Positions 16,779-25,650 of a DNA stretch of 64,000 nucleotides are shown piece by piece (the stretch's first letter is position 1; each line of letters starts with the position of its first letter). Below the pieces are notes generated by a model that worked only from the letters and a program-made list of their open reading frames with translations, was not told where the DNA came from and ran no database searches. The DNA is from Brachybacterium vulturis (lineage in GTDB: Bacteria; Actinomycetota; Actinomycetes; Actinomycetales; Dermabacteraceae), in assembly GCF_002407185.1 (NCBI RefSeq), contig NZ_CP023563.1, positions 2,480,001-2,544,000 of the forward strand. Reading direction: 5' to 3'. The translations under genes and the position numbers were made by a program.

Positions 16779-16806
16779 GGGTCAGACTCGCGATTCCGGA
16801 GGACCA

Positions 16807-17315
16807 TCAGCCCTTTCCTCGCCGGACTCCTGCGACCCTGTCCCGTAACCAGACGATTCGTGACTCCATGACTCGCCGAAACACCACGCCACCAGCGAGG
16901 ACGTAGCCGACGATGGCGACGATGCGCACCGCGATACCCGCGGACCCTTGGCCGACGTAGCCCGGGAGCGGCCAGCTCACCAGGACCACGCTGCCGAGGG
17001 CCAGGATGATGCCGAATGCAGCGACCCAGGCGTGGAACCGGCCCGGTGCCTCGAAGTCGCCGGGGTCCAGGCATGGACGAGCGATGCGAACGTACGGGCC
17101 ATCGCGAGGTACACGGCGGCACTGAGCACGGTGGCCACTACTGGCCTTCCCACAACCGGGTCGCCGATCCGTCTGATCGCGTCGGGGATGTCGATGGCCA
17201 CGGAGAGAGCAACGGTCGCGATGATCGCGCCGAGAAGCGTGAAGAGCCCGTCCGGATCCAGCCAGAACCCGTATCCCTCCGGGTGGACGAACCGCTTGAT
17301 GCGCTCGAGATTCAC
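16807..17315 (-). CDS. four-helix membrane protein, frameshifted
   Basis: About 169 residues across a frame change near 17062-17065, where a CCCC run (minus strand) appears one base short. The first frame gives MNLERIKRFVHPEGYGFW and two membrane helices. The second gives FHAWVAAFGIILALGSVVLVSW, a fourth helix and a basic tail. Both halves are needed for a sensible product. The GTG start at 17315 lies 38 nt from a CGCCCACT box. The function is unknown. Confidence 0.6.
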
Positions 17316-17353
17316 GGGTCAGCCTTCCTGTCGCATGGTGCTCACGTTCTCGC

Positions 17354-17361
17354 AGTGGGCG
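17354..17361 (-). promoter_or_regulatory. CGCCCACT box 8
   Basis: Lies 38 nt before the GTG start at 17315. It supports GTG as the true start of the membrane protein. Confidence 0.68.
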
Positions 17362-17388
17362 AGCTCGCCCTGCCACAGGACGAAGCGG

Positions 17389-17964
17389 TCACTGCCAGGA
17401 GCTCGGCTCGGTCATGCCGTGATCGCGGCAGCGGATCGGGATCACGAACTCGACGTCCTCCCTGGCCAGCTCCTCTACGGGCAGTCCACTGTCTCCGCGC
17501 TCGATCAGGCCCGCATGCTGGTGCCACGGAATCACGCTGCGATCCACGTCGGACCACGCATCGCCCAGAAGTGTCTCGGTCGCGTCGTCGAGCTCGTCGA
17601 TACTGCCGTCGCTGCGGACCCAGCGGATGCCGCGCAAGGTGTCTTCGGGGCGTTCGAGCTCGTCGTACTCGGCAGCGATCCCGATGGCGACCGCATCAGC
17701 TGGTGCCTGGTCGGCAGCTGTCCGGCTCATCGAGTCGATGGCCATCTCGTTGACCTCGACGCTGAGCATCTCGTAACGCTGGAACGCCCGGATCGCCTCC
17801 TGTCTCTTCGCCGCGTACCGCTGCTCGAAGTCAGGTCCGGGAGGCGGGGTAACCCCGTCGGCGGCCGTCCCGACAGCGACGGTCGCCTCCCCGCGGGTGA
17901 CGGACCCGAACTCGCCACGGTTACCCTTCTCGCCCGTCTCGCGCTTGCGAACGATGCTGCTCAT
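17389..17964 (-). CDS. tagged hypothetical protein
   Basis: A 191-residue protein whose first 31 residues are the shared tag (MSSIVRKRETGEKGNRGEFG, then RGEATVAV). The rest is acidic and helical (FEQRYAAKRQEAIRAFQRYEM, EYDELERPEDTLRGIRWV) and belongs to no family I know. AGGAGG is 6 nt before the ATG at 17964. The leader and first 20 codons nearly match those of the gene starting at 20040, differing only at silent positions within the codons. Confidence 0.7.
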   Translation of the reverse strand: MSSIVRKRETGEKGNRGEFGSVTRGEATVAVGTAADGVTPPPGPDFEQRYAAKRQEAIRAFQRYEMLSVEVNEMAIDSMSRTAADQAPADAVAIGIAAEYDELERPEDTLRGIRWVRSDGSIDELDDATETLLGDAWSDVDRSVIPWHQHAGLIERGDSGLPVEELAREDVEFVIPIRCRDHGMTEPSSWQ

Positions 17965-18000
17965 CACGTGCCTCCTGATACTCGACGCGGCCCCCGCGGA

Positions 18001-18008
18001 AGTGGGCG
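18001..18008 (-). promoter_or_regulatory. CGCCCACT box 9
   Basis: Lies 36 nt before the start at 17964. The stretch from here to the ATG closely resembles the one at box 11. Confidence 0.72.
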
Positions 18009-18014
18009 GGGCGC

Positions 18015-18779
18015 TCAGGCGAGTTCTTCGCAGTCGGTCTCGAGCTTCTTCAACATCTTGTAGTCATCGCTGGTTACCGACAGATCGTAGATGGCAAGCA
18101 CGTCCACATACTGCGCGGCGTACCGGCACTCGGCGACATCGCTGGGCGCGTCCCAACCGGGATACCACTCGGCGATGGAGTCGTCGCTCTTCGACATGTT
18201 CGCTGAGGCGTCGACGGCGACGAGGTTTGCCGAGTCGTTCGCGAAGGCCTCCCGCTTCTCGCTGCTCCAGTCCTCGGCGCCGGAATACCAGGCGTCGCTG
18301 AGGGAGACGATGTGGTCGATCTGCACGTCCTCGCTCAGGTTTCCGTCGATTGTGATCCCCGTGTACGGGTCGTGCAGGGTCCCATCCGTGGCCTCGCAGT
18401 CGGACCCGTCCTCGTAGGTGATCTCGACCAGGTCACGGTTCAGGATCTGGTCGCGGGTGTCGCAGCCGTCCCCGACGGACGCCCAGCCGTCACCGAACTC
18501 GTCCCGCTCGTAGTCGTCCTCGGAGCGGTCCTGCTCGGCCACGTCCAGGCTCGCCAGCTGCTGCGGGTCGATGCTCGTCGGCCCCGATTCCAGCCACGCG
18601 CCGTCCGGGACGGGCTGTGCCTGCGATGAGGTCGGCAGGGCCTCGGTGATCGTGGAGTAGACCTTCGTCAACGCCTCGCGGTTCTCGGTGGCGAACCACC
18701 CCATCAACACGATGACCACCACGACGGCGAGGATCCCGCGCAGGCGGCCAAAACGGGAAGGCTTGGTTCTCGAGCTCAT
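18015..18779 (-). CDS. exported or membrane-anchored HNH nuclease (GmrSD/DUF1524-like)
   Basis: A 254-residue protein. A basic N-terminus and hydrophobic helix (LRGILAVVVVIVLMGWFAT) form an anchor or signal. The nuclease domain has CDTRDQILNRDLVEI, QIDHIVSLSDAW (about residue 153), FANDSANLVAVDASANMSKSD and AEWYPGWDAP, the usual order of secreted DUF1524-type HNH enzymes. It could degrade DNA outside the cell or protect the transfer channel. It lies between two tagged genes under its own box. Confidence 0.85.
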   Translation of the reverse strand: MSSRTKPSRFGRLRGILAVVVVIVLMGWFATENREALTKVYSTITEALPTSSQAQPVPDGAWLESGPTSIDPQQLASLDVAEQDRSEDDYERDEFGDGWASVGDGCDTRDQILNRDLVEITYEDGSDCEATDGTLHDPYTGITIDGNLSEDVQIDHIVSLSDAWYSGAEDWSSEKREAFANDSANLVAVDASANMSKSDDSIAEWYPGWDAPSDVAECRYAAQYVDVLAIYDLSVTSDDYKMLKKLETDCEELA

Positions 18780-18788
18780 GATCTCTCC

Positions 18789-18796
18789 AGTGGGCG
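18789..18796 (-). promoter_or_regulatory. CGCCCACT box 10
   Basis: Only 9 nt before the nuclease start. GGAGAG directly after the octamer is the ribosome site, so box and translation signal touch. Confidence 0.6.
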
Positions 18797-18885
18797 AGGA
18801 CGCATCTTCGCAGGACGAGGAGACACTTGGGCGCGCTCCGGCCTTGCCCCGACTGTGATGGGGCGTCCAGTCGGATGCGTCCCGG

Positions 18886-20040
18886 TCAGGTGCTCGGGCG
18901 GAACAGGTCGTCGATCTGGCCCGTGATCCGATCGCGCACAGCCGTGTCCGAGGAGTACTCCCGCTTCGCCTTCGCGCGTGCCTTCTTCCGCAGCTCATCG
19001 CGCACCGCGTCGGTGTCGGTGCCGTGCTTTTCCGCCAGGGACTGCACGATGACCTCGCGGCTGGCACGGTTCACCACGGAGCCGCGATAGTTCGTGTCGG
19101 CGTCGTCGAACTGCTCGCGGTAGGCGACGAACGACGCCTCGTCCAGCACCGTGTCGACCGCCCACCTGCGGGCTCTGCGCTCCGTCTTCAACGTCTCCGG
19201 GTACTGACTCATGCCGTCATCCACGGTCAGCGCCTCCCCACTCGAGGTTGGCGCGTTTGCCGCAGCCTTCGCCTTCTTCACCTCCCGCGCAGCGCGTTCC
19301 TTCTCGCGCCGGGCAGCGTCCTGCTTCTCCTCGCCGCTGAGCATCTTCGTCGGCAGGGACCGCTCATCCCCCACCGGCGCCGAGGGGTAGCAGACCGTGC
19401 AGGCCCGGTAGCCGGCATCAGCGACGATCGTCTCTTCGTCCGCCCCGGAGTAGTCAGTCATCCACGCGTACTGCGTCGAGTCCCGGCAGGTGGAGCATCC
19501 GGTGGACGAATGCACGTGACCGTTCGCGCCTGCGACGAGGAAGGCCCGGTTCCACCCGCCACGGAGACGGAACGCCTCCTCGAGCCCGTCGACCTTCGCC
19601 CACGCACGTTCGGTCTCCTCCTGGGAGGCTTCGGCCTCGCGCAGCGGCCCCCGGATCCGCCCACCCATCGCCTCGGATGCCGCCCCGGCATCGGCAAGGG
19701 TCACCCATTCGCGGGCTGCGGCCAGGGCTTCCTCGTCGCTCTTACCCCAGGCGCCGCCGGTCTGCCTGCGGTCGCCGACCGCCCGGTGCAGCCCGGCGAG
19801 GCGACTCCGCTGCCGGGACAGGGCAGACGACAGCTGCGCCGACGCCTCCCGTGCGTGCTCATCGAAGGTGACAGGATCCGCGGTCCGCACATCGAACCCG
19901 AACTTCTCGACCAGCGCTGCCCCGGTCGCTTCAGCCTCCCCGGAGTCGACGTGCAGGTCCGCTTCTCCGCGAGGGATCTTTCCGAACTCGCCCCGATTTC
20001 CCTTCTCACCGGTCTCCCGCTTGCGGACAATGCTGCTCAT
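18886..20040 (-). CDS. tagged zinc-finger protein
   Basis: A 384-residue protein with the shared tag at residues 1-30, a coiled-coil-rich middle, and a cysteine cluster (GHVHSSTGC-STC ... YRACTVCYPSAP, about 190-240) that should bind zinc. This GWNRAFLV...CTVCYP segment is common in proteins of actinobacterial phages and plasmids. A Lys/Ala-rich coil follows. Its role is not known; DNA or RNA binding is plausible. The start at 20040 is fixed by the ribosome site and by the duplicate leader at 17964. Confidence 0.75.
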   Translation of the reverse strand: MSSIVRKRETGEKGNRGEFGKIPRGEADLHVDSGEAEATGAALVEKFGFDVRTADPVTFDEHAREASAQLSSALSRQRSRLAGLHRAVGDRRQTGGAWGKSDEEALAAAREWVTLADAGAASEAMGGRIRGPLREAEASQEETERAWAKVDGLEEAFRLRGGWNRAFLVAGANGHVHSSTGCSTCRDSTQYAWMTDYSGADEETIVADAGYRACTVCYPSAPVGDERSLPTKMLSGEEKQDAARREKERAAREVKKAKAAANAPTSSGEALTVDDGMSQYPETLKTERRARRWAVDTVLDEASFVAYREQFDDADTNYRGSVVNRASREVIVQSLAEKHGTDTDAVRDELRKKARAKAKREYSSDTAVRDRITGQIDDLFRPST

Positions 20041-20077
20041 CACGTGCCTCCTGATGCTCGACGCCTCCCACCGGGTC

Positions 20078-20085
20078 AGTGGGCG
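20078..20085 (-). promoter_or_regulatory. CGCCCACT box 11
   Basis: Lies 37 nt before the zinc-finger gene. CCCACTGACCCGGTGGG can form a hairpin. Confidence 0.72.
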
Positions 20086-20163
20086 GGGCGCACCGTCGAC
20101 GGGACACGCCCTCGAGCTCCCAGCGCGCCGGCGCCGGCTCCGTGTCCCGCGTGGCGGCCAGCG

Positions 20164-20171
20164 CGCCCACT
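20164..20171 (+). promoter_or_regulatory. CGCCCACT box 12
   Basis: The plus-strand partner of box 11 in the divergent region, 37 nt before the HD gene. CCCCCTGCCACGGGGG forms a hairpin between the box and the ATG. Confidence 0.7.
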
Positions 20172-20208
20172 GGCCCCCCACACCCCCTGCCACGGGGGCT
20201 CAATCACG

Positions 20209-20850
20209 ATGAGCACGAGGAGGCTGATGATGGACGTCCCAGGACGCCAAACCGGCCAGGAATGTCCCATTCGCCACGGCGACAGGCCCGGCAGCGTCGG
20301 CCGGGGCGCCTCCGATGCGGCCCGCGCACTGATGCACTCCCATCTGCGTGATCTGCCACGGCGCCGCGCCCACAGCGAAGGCGTCGCCCGCGCGATGAAT
20401 GACCTTTACGCCTCGGCCCACCCGACCGTCCGCGTCGTAGCCATAGCAGCGGGCCTCGTCCACGACATCGGATACGGCACGGTCCGCACCGGGCTCCACA
20501 GTCTGGACGGCGCCACAGCATTGGAAGGCACGCCGCTGCAGTTCCTGGCCCCGCTGGTGGCGTGGCATTCGACCGCGGCGCAGGAATCGGCAACACGCGG
20601 CATACCGATCGAGGTCCCGCAGCCGGAAGACCCGAGGATGCGGGCGGCGCTGTGGATCGCGGATTTCTCAACGTCTCCGACAGGTCGGCCTATCGCGCCG
20701 GTGGATCGCATCGTCGACATCCGGGAGAGGTACGCGCCGGATTCACCGGTGATCGCCGCGCTGGACGCCGGGATGGCGGACTTCATCGCTGCACTCCGCC
20801 TGTGGGGCCGTCACGGAGAGGCTGACGCCGTGGGCGCCGCTGATACCTGA
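20209..20850 (+). CDS. HD-domain phosphohydrolase-like protein
   Basis: A 213-residue protein with an HD metal site (RRRAHSEGVARAM, AIAAGLVHDIGYG, LVAWHSTA, ALWIADFSTSP), the order found in small HD hydrolases acting on nucleotides or cyclic nucleotides. The N-terminal 35 residues are basic and unstructured. ATG at 20209 is preferred because box 12 stands at the regular distance; ATG codons at 20227 and 20230 are alternatives. It is divergent from the tagged zinc-finger gene. Confidence 0.8.
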   Translation: MSTRRLMMDVPGRQTGQECPIRHGDRPGSVGRGASDAARALMHSHLRDLPRRRAHSEGVARAMNDLYASAHPTVRVVAIAAGLVHDIGYGTVRTGLHSLDGATALEGTPLQFLAPLVAWHSTAAQESATRGIPIEVPQPEDPRMRAALWIADFSTSPTGRPIAPVDRIVDIRERYAPDSPVIAALDAGMADFIAALRLWGRHGEADAVGAADT

Positions 20851-20870
20851 CTGCCCGGGGTCTGCCCGAT

Positions 20871-21035
20871 GTGACTGCGAGTGACGGAAGCACACTGTCG
20901 TTCCTGCGCTGGGAGGGGGTGAGAGGGGACATCACTCATGGGCCAGTCACGGCGAAGCGAACGCTCGCTACGGCAGTCACGCATTCTCGTCGCTGGATCG
21001 ACATCGACGACGTTCTGGGCGAAAGTATCGAGTGA
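20871..21035 (+). CDS. possible small protein
   Basis: A 54-residue frame starting at GTG (MTASDGSTLSFLRWEG, ending RRWIDIDDVLGESIE). The composition of the C-terminal half looks protein-like, but no clear ribosome site precedes the GTG and no relative is recognised. It may be a remnant. Confidence 0.3.
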   Translation: MTASDGSTLSFLRWEGVRGDITHGPVTAKRTLATAVTHSRRWIDIDDVLGESIE

Positions 21036-21102
21036 ACCCCCGACCGGTCGCGCCTCTGGCCCGTACCTGTAACGGCCCGACCTCGAGCATTGGAGTCGTC
21101 CC

Positions 21103-21711
21103 GTGAAGCTGACTCCGGCGCAGCGAGAACAGGTCGCCGCCGACGCCGCTGCCCGCTACCGGGCCGGTGAGTCATGGACCCAAATCGGTGCCGACTACGG
21201 GATCACCGGGGCGTACACCTACCGTTTGGCCACGGCACGCCACGACATCACCTTCCGACGCTGGGGCCAACAGCCGGTCGCCGACGTCGACGAGGTTCGC
21301 CTACGCAGGGAGGACGGGCAAACCCTCGACCAGATCGCGGAAGACCTCGGCTGCTCCCGTCAGGCGATCCGCACCGCCCTCGAGACGGCCGGGCGCACAC
21401 CGCCGACCCGCTATCCGCGGCTTGCGGAGAGTCGAACACCCACCGCGGACGAGATCGCCGAACTACTCGGACTGTACGAGGCGTGCCCGCAGGCGCCACG
21501 CGCCCGCGAAGGTGCCCGAGCAGTCCGCGGAGAAGAGGGCAGGGTACTGGCCGAGGCATGCCGATCCGTCGTCGACGACGGCGTCCCCATGCAGAGACTC
21601 TCGGTCGCGCTCGGCCGCGGCGCGACGTGGCTCCACTGGCTCCTCGGGTGCCACGATCTTCGACCCGAGCTGCGGAAGGCGCGGACGACCTCCCGGCGCA
21701 CCAGAAACTAG
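21103..21711 (+). CDS. helix-turn-helix DNA-binding protein
   Basis: A 202-residue basic protein with two resolvase-like helix-turn-helix units: AAARYRAGESWTQIGADYGITGAYTYRL and LRREDGQTLDQIAEDLGCSRQAIRTAL. A third helical segment (VPMQRLSVALGRGATWLHWLLG) may be another. There is no recombinase catalytic domain. It could be a copy-control or transfer regulator. The start is GTG. It marks the right edge of the first accessory block before the metal cargo. Confidence 0.65.
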   Translation: MKLTPAQREQVAADAAARYRAGESWTQIGADYGITGAYTYRLATARHDITFRRWGQQPVADVDEVRLRREDGQTLDQIAEDLGCSRQAIRTALETAGRTPPTRYPRLAESRTPTADEIAELLGLYEACPQAPRAREGARAVRGEEGRVLAEACRSVVDDGVPMQRLSVALGRGATWLHWLLGCHDLRPELRKARTTSRRTRN

Positions 21712-21911
21712 GCGCTCGAGTAGCCGCTCGCGCGCTGCGCACTCCCTCTCTCGGTCACTCGCGCGACCTCGACCCCCGGCACAACACTCGGGGTTCGCTC
21801 GATGGCTCGACTCGGAGGGGTGATGCTCACTATTCTCGAGCGGCACGAAATTTCGCTCGTCGAGCAGTTGCCGGCTCCCGAATTGGTCACCGCATACTGT
21901 ATGGTCAGTGC

Positions 21912-22292
21912 ATGCTGACTAAAGCTTCGCGTCTTGAGGTCATGAATCGGCTCGGCCGGGCCATGGCCGACCCCACTCGCTCCCGCATCCTGCTGTCCCT
22001 CCTCGACCATCCCGGCTATCCCGCGGTACTAGCCGAGGAGCTGTCGCTGACCCGTACGAACGTATCCAATCACCTCTCCTGCCTGCGCGGCTGCGGCATC
22101 GTGGTCGCATCCCCCGAGGGGCGACGCACGCGCTACGAGATCGCCGACGCGCACCTGACCAAGGCACTCTCGGTCCTTGTCGATACCGTGCTCGCGGTTG
22201 ACGACGGCCTTCCGTGCACTGACGAGGACTGTGACGTCCCGCTGTGCTGCGACGCCTCCGTTGAGGTGCGCTCCGAGGCGGGTGCGCGATGA
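21912..22292 (+). CDS. cmtR: CmtR-like cadmium/lead repressor (ArsR family)
   Basis: A 126-residue winged-helix metal sensor very close in pattern to mycobacterial CmtR. It has ALADPTRSRIL-type helices, the recognition segment LTRTNVSNHLSCLRGCGIVV, and cysteines at the CmtR metal-ligand positions (LSCLRGC plus a C-terminal GLPCTDEDC). Extra C-terminal cysteines (PLCCDAS) are unusual. The arms GTCAG and CTGAC flank the start codon, so the operator probably overlaps it. It is the first gene of the efflux and redox operon. Confidence 0.88.
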   Translation: MLTKASRLEVMNRLGRAMADPTRSRILLSLLDHPGYPAVLAEELSLTRTNVSNHLSCLRGCGIVVASPEGRRTRYEIADAHLTKALSVLVDTVLAVDDGLPCTDEDCDVPLCCDASVEVRSEAGAR

Positions 22293-24322
22293 GCGACGAC
22301 TGCTGCGGCCCCGAGAAGCCCGCACCCCCCGTGGCCCCAGTGGTGGAAGATGCATGCTGCGGAAGCAGTGGTCCGCCGGAGGCGCTCGAGCTCGAAGAGC
22401 CCACACCGTGGTGGCGCGATCGTGCGCTGATGCTGCCGGTCGCGTCCGGTGTCTTGTGGGTAGTGGGGCTCTTGATCGGTTGGGCAGGGCTCAGCACCGT
22501 CGGTCTCGCGGCCCACGTTCTCGCCCTGCTGGCCGGGGCCTGGACCTTCGTCCCCAGCACTTTGCGTCGCCTTGTGCAGGGCCGTGGACGCGGTCGGCTC
22601 GGTGTGGGCCTGTTGATGACCATTGCCGCGCTCGGTGCGGTGCTGTTGGGGCACATCGGCGAAGCCGCCGCATTGGCGTTCCTGTTCTCCCTCGCAGAGG
22701 CGCTCGAGGACCGGTCGATGGATCGTGCGAAGCAGGGCCTGCGGGCACTGCTCGCGCTCATCCCCGAGACTGCTCGCGTCTCACGCCCAGGAGGGTCTCA
22801 GACCATCGCGGCTGCGGAGGTCCGCACCGACGACGTGCTCCTGCTCGGCGCGGGCGACAAGGTGGCCACGGACGGGGTCATCGTCTCCGGGCGCTCCTGG
22901 ATGGATACCTCCACGATCACGGGCGAGTCCATACCGGTCGAGGTCGGCCCTGGGGATGAGGTGCATGCAGGTTCCGTCAACGGCTCGGGCTCGCTATCGC
23001 TGCGTGCTACGGCTGACGGTCGAGACAACTCGCTGACCCAGATCGTGCGCCTGGTCGAGCAGGCCCACGCCGCCAAGGGTGAACGTGCGCGCCTCGCTGA
23101 TCGCATCGCCCGTCCCCTCGTCCCCGTGGTGCTGATTGTCGCCGCACTGGTCGCACTGTTCGGCGTCCTCACCGGAGAACCGGCGATCTGGATCGAGCGT
23201 GCCCTGGTGGTGCTCGTCGCCGCGTCGCCCTGCGCGTTGGCGATCGCTGTGCCGGTGACGGTGATCTCCTCGATCGGCTCCGCGAGCAAGCTCGGTGTGG
23301 TCATCAAGTCCGGCGCCGCCTTCGAGCAGCTGGGGACGATCCGCACTGTTGCACTGGACAAGACCGGGACGCTCACCCGCAACGAACCCAGGGTCGTGGA
23401 TGTCGCCACAAGCGAGGGCCGCAGCCGTGAGGAGGTCCTCGCAGCGGCCGCTGCTCTCGAATCCGCCAGCGCTCACCCCCTCGCCACCGCCATCCTCGCC
23501 GCAACAAATACCACGGTCGACGCCGACGATGTCCAGGAAACTCCCGGACACGGCATCACCGGCAACATCGGTGGCCGGTTGATGCGCGTAGGAAGTCCCC
23601 GCTGGATCTCCCCTGGCCAGCTCGAGAACCGTACCCACGAGATGGCGGCAGGTGGAATGAGCATCGTCATGGTCGAGGAGGACGGCCAGGTGATCGGCGC
23701 TGTCGGCATCCGCGACGAGCTGCGCCCGGAAGCTGCCGCGACGGTTGCTGCGCTGCACGCCCAGGGCATTCGCACGGTCATGCTCACCGGAGACAACACC
23801 CTGACCGCTCGCGCGATCGCGGCGCAGGCCGGTATCGAGGAAGTTCATGCCGAGCAGCTGCCCGCCGACAAGGCCGCCCACGTCCGTCGCCTCTCGGAGC
23901 AGGCCCCGACCGCGATGATCGGAGACGGCATCAACGATGCGCCCGCCCTCGCGTCAGCGACCGTGGGCATCGCGATGGGAGCGACCGGCACGGCAGCAGC
24001 GGTCGAGTCGGCCGACGTCGCCTTCACCGGCACGGACCTGCAACAGATCCCCGCCGCTCTGGCACATGCTCGCCGGGGCCGCCGCATCATGACCGGGAAC
24101 ATCGCCCTCGCGCTGGCGATCATCGTGGTGCTGTTCCCGCTGGCATTGTTCGGGGTGCTGGGTCTGGCCGCGGTGGTGCTCGTGCACGAGGTCGCCGAAG
24201 TCGTGGTGATCGCCAACGGCATGCGGGCCGCACGCACACAAGGGGTGGGCGCGCAGGAGCCGTCCAGGCCGATCCGGCAGGATCTGCGCGAGACGTCGAC
24301 TGTGGGAGGACCCGCCGCATGA
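22289..24322 (+). CDS. P1B-type heavy-metal ATPase (Cd/Zn/Co efflux)
   Basis: A 677-residue ATPase. Two Cys-Cys motifs lie near the N-terminus (DDCCG, DACCG) in place of a full metal-binding domain. Further on are TGES (about residue 210), the membrane metal site SPCALAI (about 312), the phosphorylation motif DKTGTLT (about 356), ASAHPLA and GDGINDAPALA. Serine in place of the first Cys of CPC is usual for the P1B-4 group. Its start overlaps cmtR as ATGA, as in mycobacterial cmtR-ctpG linkage, so cadmium or a similar ion is the likely substrate. Confidence 0.92.
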   Translation: MSDDCCGPEKPAPPVAPVVEDACCGSSGPPEALELEEPTPWWRDRALMLPVASGVLWVVGLLIGWAGLSTVGLAAHVLALLAGAWTFVPSTLRRLVQGRGRGRLGVGLLMTIAALGAVLLGHIGEAAALAFLFSLAEALEDRSMDRAKQGLRALLALIPETARVSRPGGSQTIAAAEVRTDDVLLLGAGDKVATDGVIVSGRSWMDTSTITGESIPVEVGPGDEVHAGSVNGSGSLSLRATADGRDNSLTQIVRLVEQAHAAKGERARLADRIARPLVPVVLIVAALVALFGVLTGEPAIWIERALVVLVAASPCALAIAVPVTVISSIGSASKLGVVIKSGAAFEQLGTIRTVALDKTGTLTRNEPRVVDVATSEGRSREEVLAAAAALESASAHPLATAILAATNTTVDADDVQETPGHGITGNIGGRLMRVGSPRWISPGQLENRTHEMAAGGMSIVMVEEDGQVIGAVGIRDELRPEAAATVAALHAQGIRTVMLTGDNTLTARAIAAQAGIEEVHAEQLPADKAAHVRRLSEQAPTAMIGDGINDAPALASATVGIAMGATGTAAAVESADVAFTGTDLQQIPAALAHARRGRRIMTGNIALALAIIVVLFPLALFGVLGLAAVVLVHEVAEVVVIANGMRAARTQGVGAQEPSRPIRQDLRETSTVGGPAA

Positions 24323-24969
24323 GCAGGAGCACAAAATTCACCCTGGCACTGATCGCAGCAGCTGCGCTGGTCCTCGCCGGGTTCATCATCTTCCTCAACC
24401 CCGACGAGCAGGAATCGGCGCCGGCCGAGGGCACGGGTTCCGCGTCAGCCCAGCTCGTGCGCGAAGACAGTCCCACGCTGTCCGAGGGCAGCAGCGACGT
24501 CGTCTTCGTGGAGTACCTCGACTTCGAATGTGAAGCCTGTCTATCCCTGTATCCCGCGGTCGAGGAGATCCGCGCCGAGTACGGCGACCGCGTGACCTTC
24601 GTGGTGCGGTACCTGCCGCTGCACGGAAATTCTGTCGAAGCCGCCAAGGCGGCCGAGGCCGCAGGTGCGCAGGGCGAGTTCGAGGCCATGTACAAGGCGC
24701 TGTTCGAGAACGCGGAGGAGTGGAGTCATCAGGAGACGTCCCAGCGGGAGGCGTTCTTCGGGTATGCCGAGGAGCTCGGCCTCGATATGGAGCGCTTCGA
24801 ACAGGTCTACGACGATCCGGCCACCCTCGCGCGCATCGAGCAGAGTGCTGCCGACGCCGAGGCGCTCGGAGTCACCAGCACTCCCACCTTCTTCGTCGAC
24901 GGGGAGCGGCTGGAGCCCACCCGCGTCGAGGACCTCACGGATCCTCTCGATGCCGCACTCGAAGGCTGA
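24319..24969 (+). CDS. DsbA-like thiol oxidoreductase
   Basis: A 216-residue protein with one N-terminal membrane anchor (LALIAAAALVLAGFIIF), the thioredoxin-fold active site CEAC (about residue 71) and the cis-proline loop TSTPTFF. It should introduce disulfides into extracytoplasmic proteins, re-oxidised by the VKOR protein encoded next. It overlaps the ATPase gene by 4 nt. Confidence 0.9.
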   Translation: MSRSTKFTLALIAAAALVLAGFIIFLNPDEQESAPAEGTGSASAQLVREDSPTLSEGSSDVVFVEYLDFECEACLSLYPAVEEIRAEYGDRVTFVVRYLPLHGNSVEAAKAAEAAGAQGEFEAMYKALFENAEEWSHQETSQREAFFGYAEELGLDMERFEQVYDDPATLARIEQSAADAEALGVTSTPTFFVDGERLEPTRVEDLTDPLDAALEG

Positions 24970-25585
24970 CGGCCCAGCCGCCGGGCCGCCTCGGGAGTCG
25001 AGGGCGCCACGCGGCCTAGGGGTGCTCTTCACCGTCACCGGGGCTATCGGCCTGGTCATGGCCGTCGTGCTGCTGGTCGAGAAGATCGCTCTGATCGAGG
25101 ACCCCAGTTACGTCCCCTCGTGCAGTCTCAATCCGGTGCTCTCCTGCGGCTCCGTGATGGACACCCCGCAGGCCTCGGCTTTCGGCATCCCGAATCCGAT
25201 CGTCGGCATCGCCGGCTTCGCGGCCGTTCTCGCCCTCGGATTCGCGTTCCTCGCCGGTGCGCGCGTGGCGCGCTGGATGAGTGTGCTCATCCAGGCGGGT
25301 GTGACCTTCGCGGTGCTCTTCGTGCAGTGGCTGATCGGGCAGAGCCTGTACGAGATCGGGGCACTGTGCCCCTACTGCATGGTCGTGTGGGCAGTGACGA
25401 TCCCGTTGTTCTGGTTCACCACGATCCACCATCTCCGCGCGCTGGCAGACAGCTCTACCTCGACCGGTCGGCGGGCGCTCGGTCTCGTGATCGAGTTCCG
25501 CGTCCCGGTGCTCGTGGCCTGGTACCTGGTGATCCTGGCACTCATCGCCGTGAGGTTCTGGGACTACTGGTCCACGCTGTTCTAG
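24950..25585 (+). CDS. VKOR-family quinone-linked disulfide reoxidase
   Basis: A 211-residue membrane protein with five hydrophobic segments, the loop cysteines CSLNPVLSC and the active-site CPYC at about residue 140. In actinobacteria VKOR replaces DsbB and re-oxidises DsbA with quinone. The ATG at 24950 overlaps the dsbA-like gene by 20 nt, so translation is probably coupled. Confidence 0.92.
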   Translation: MPHSKADGPAAGPPRESRAPRGLGVLFTVTGAIGLVMAVVLLVEKIALIEDPSYVPSCSLNPVLSCGSVMDTPQASAFGIPNPIVGIAGFAAVLALGFAFLAGARVARWMSVLIQAGVTFAVLFVQWLIGQSLYEIGALCPYCMVVWAVTIPLFWFTTIHHLRALADSSTSTGRRALGLVIEFRVPVLVAWYLVILALIAVRFWDYWSTLF

Positions 25586-25650
25586 GCCCGGACGAGCTCA
25601 CGTCCTGCCCCTCCACCTGACCCTCGCAATCACCTTGAAGGAGCGAGCAC

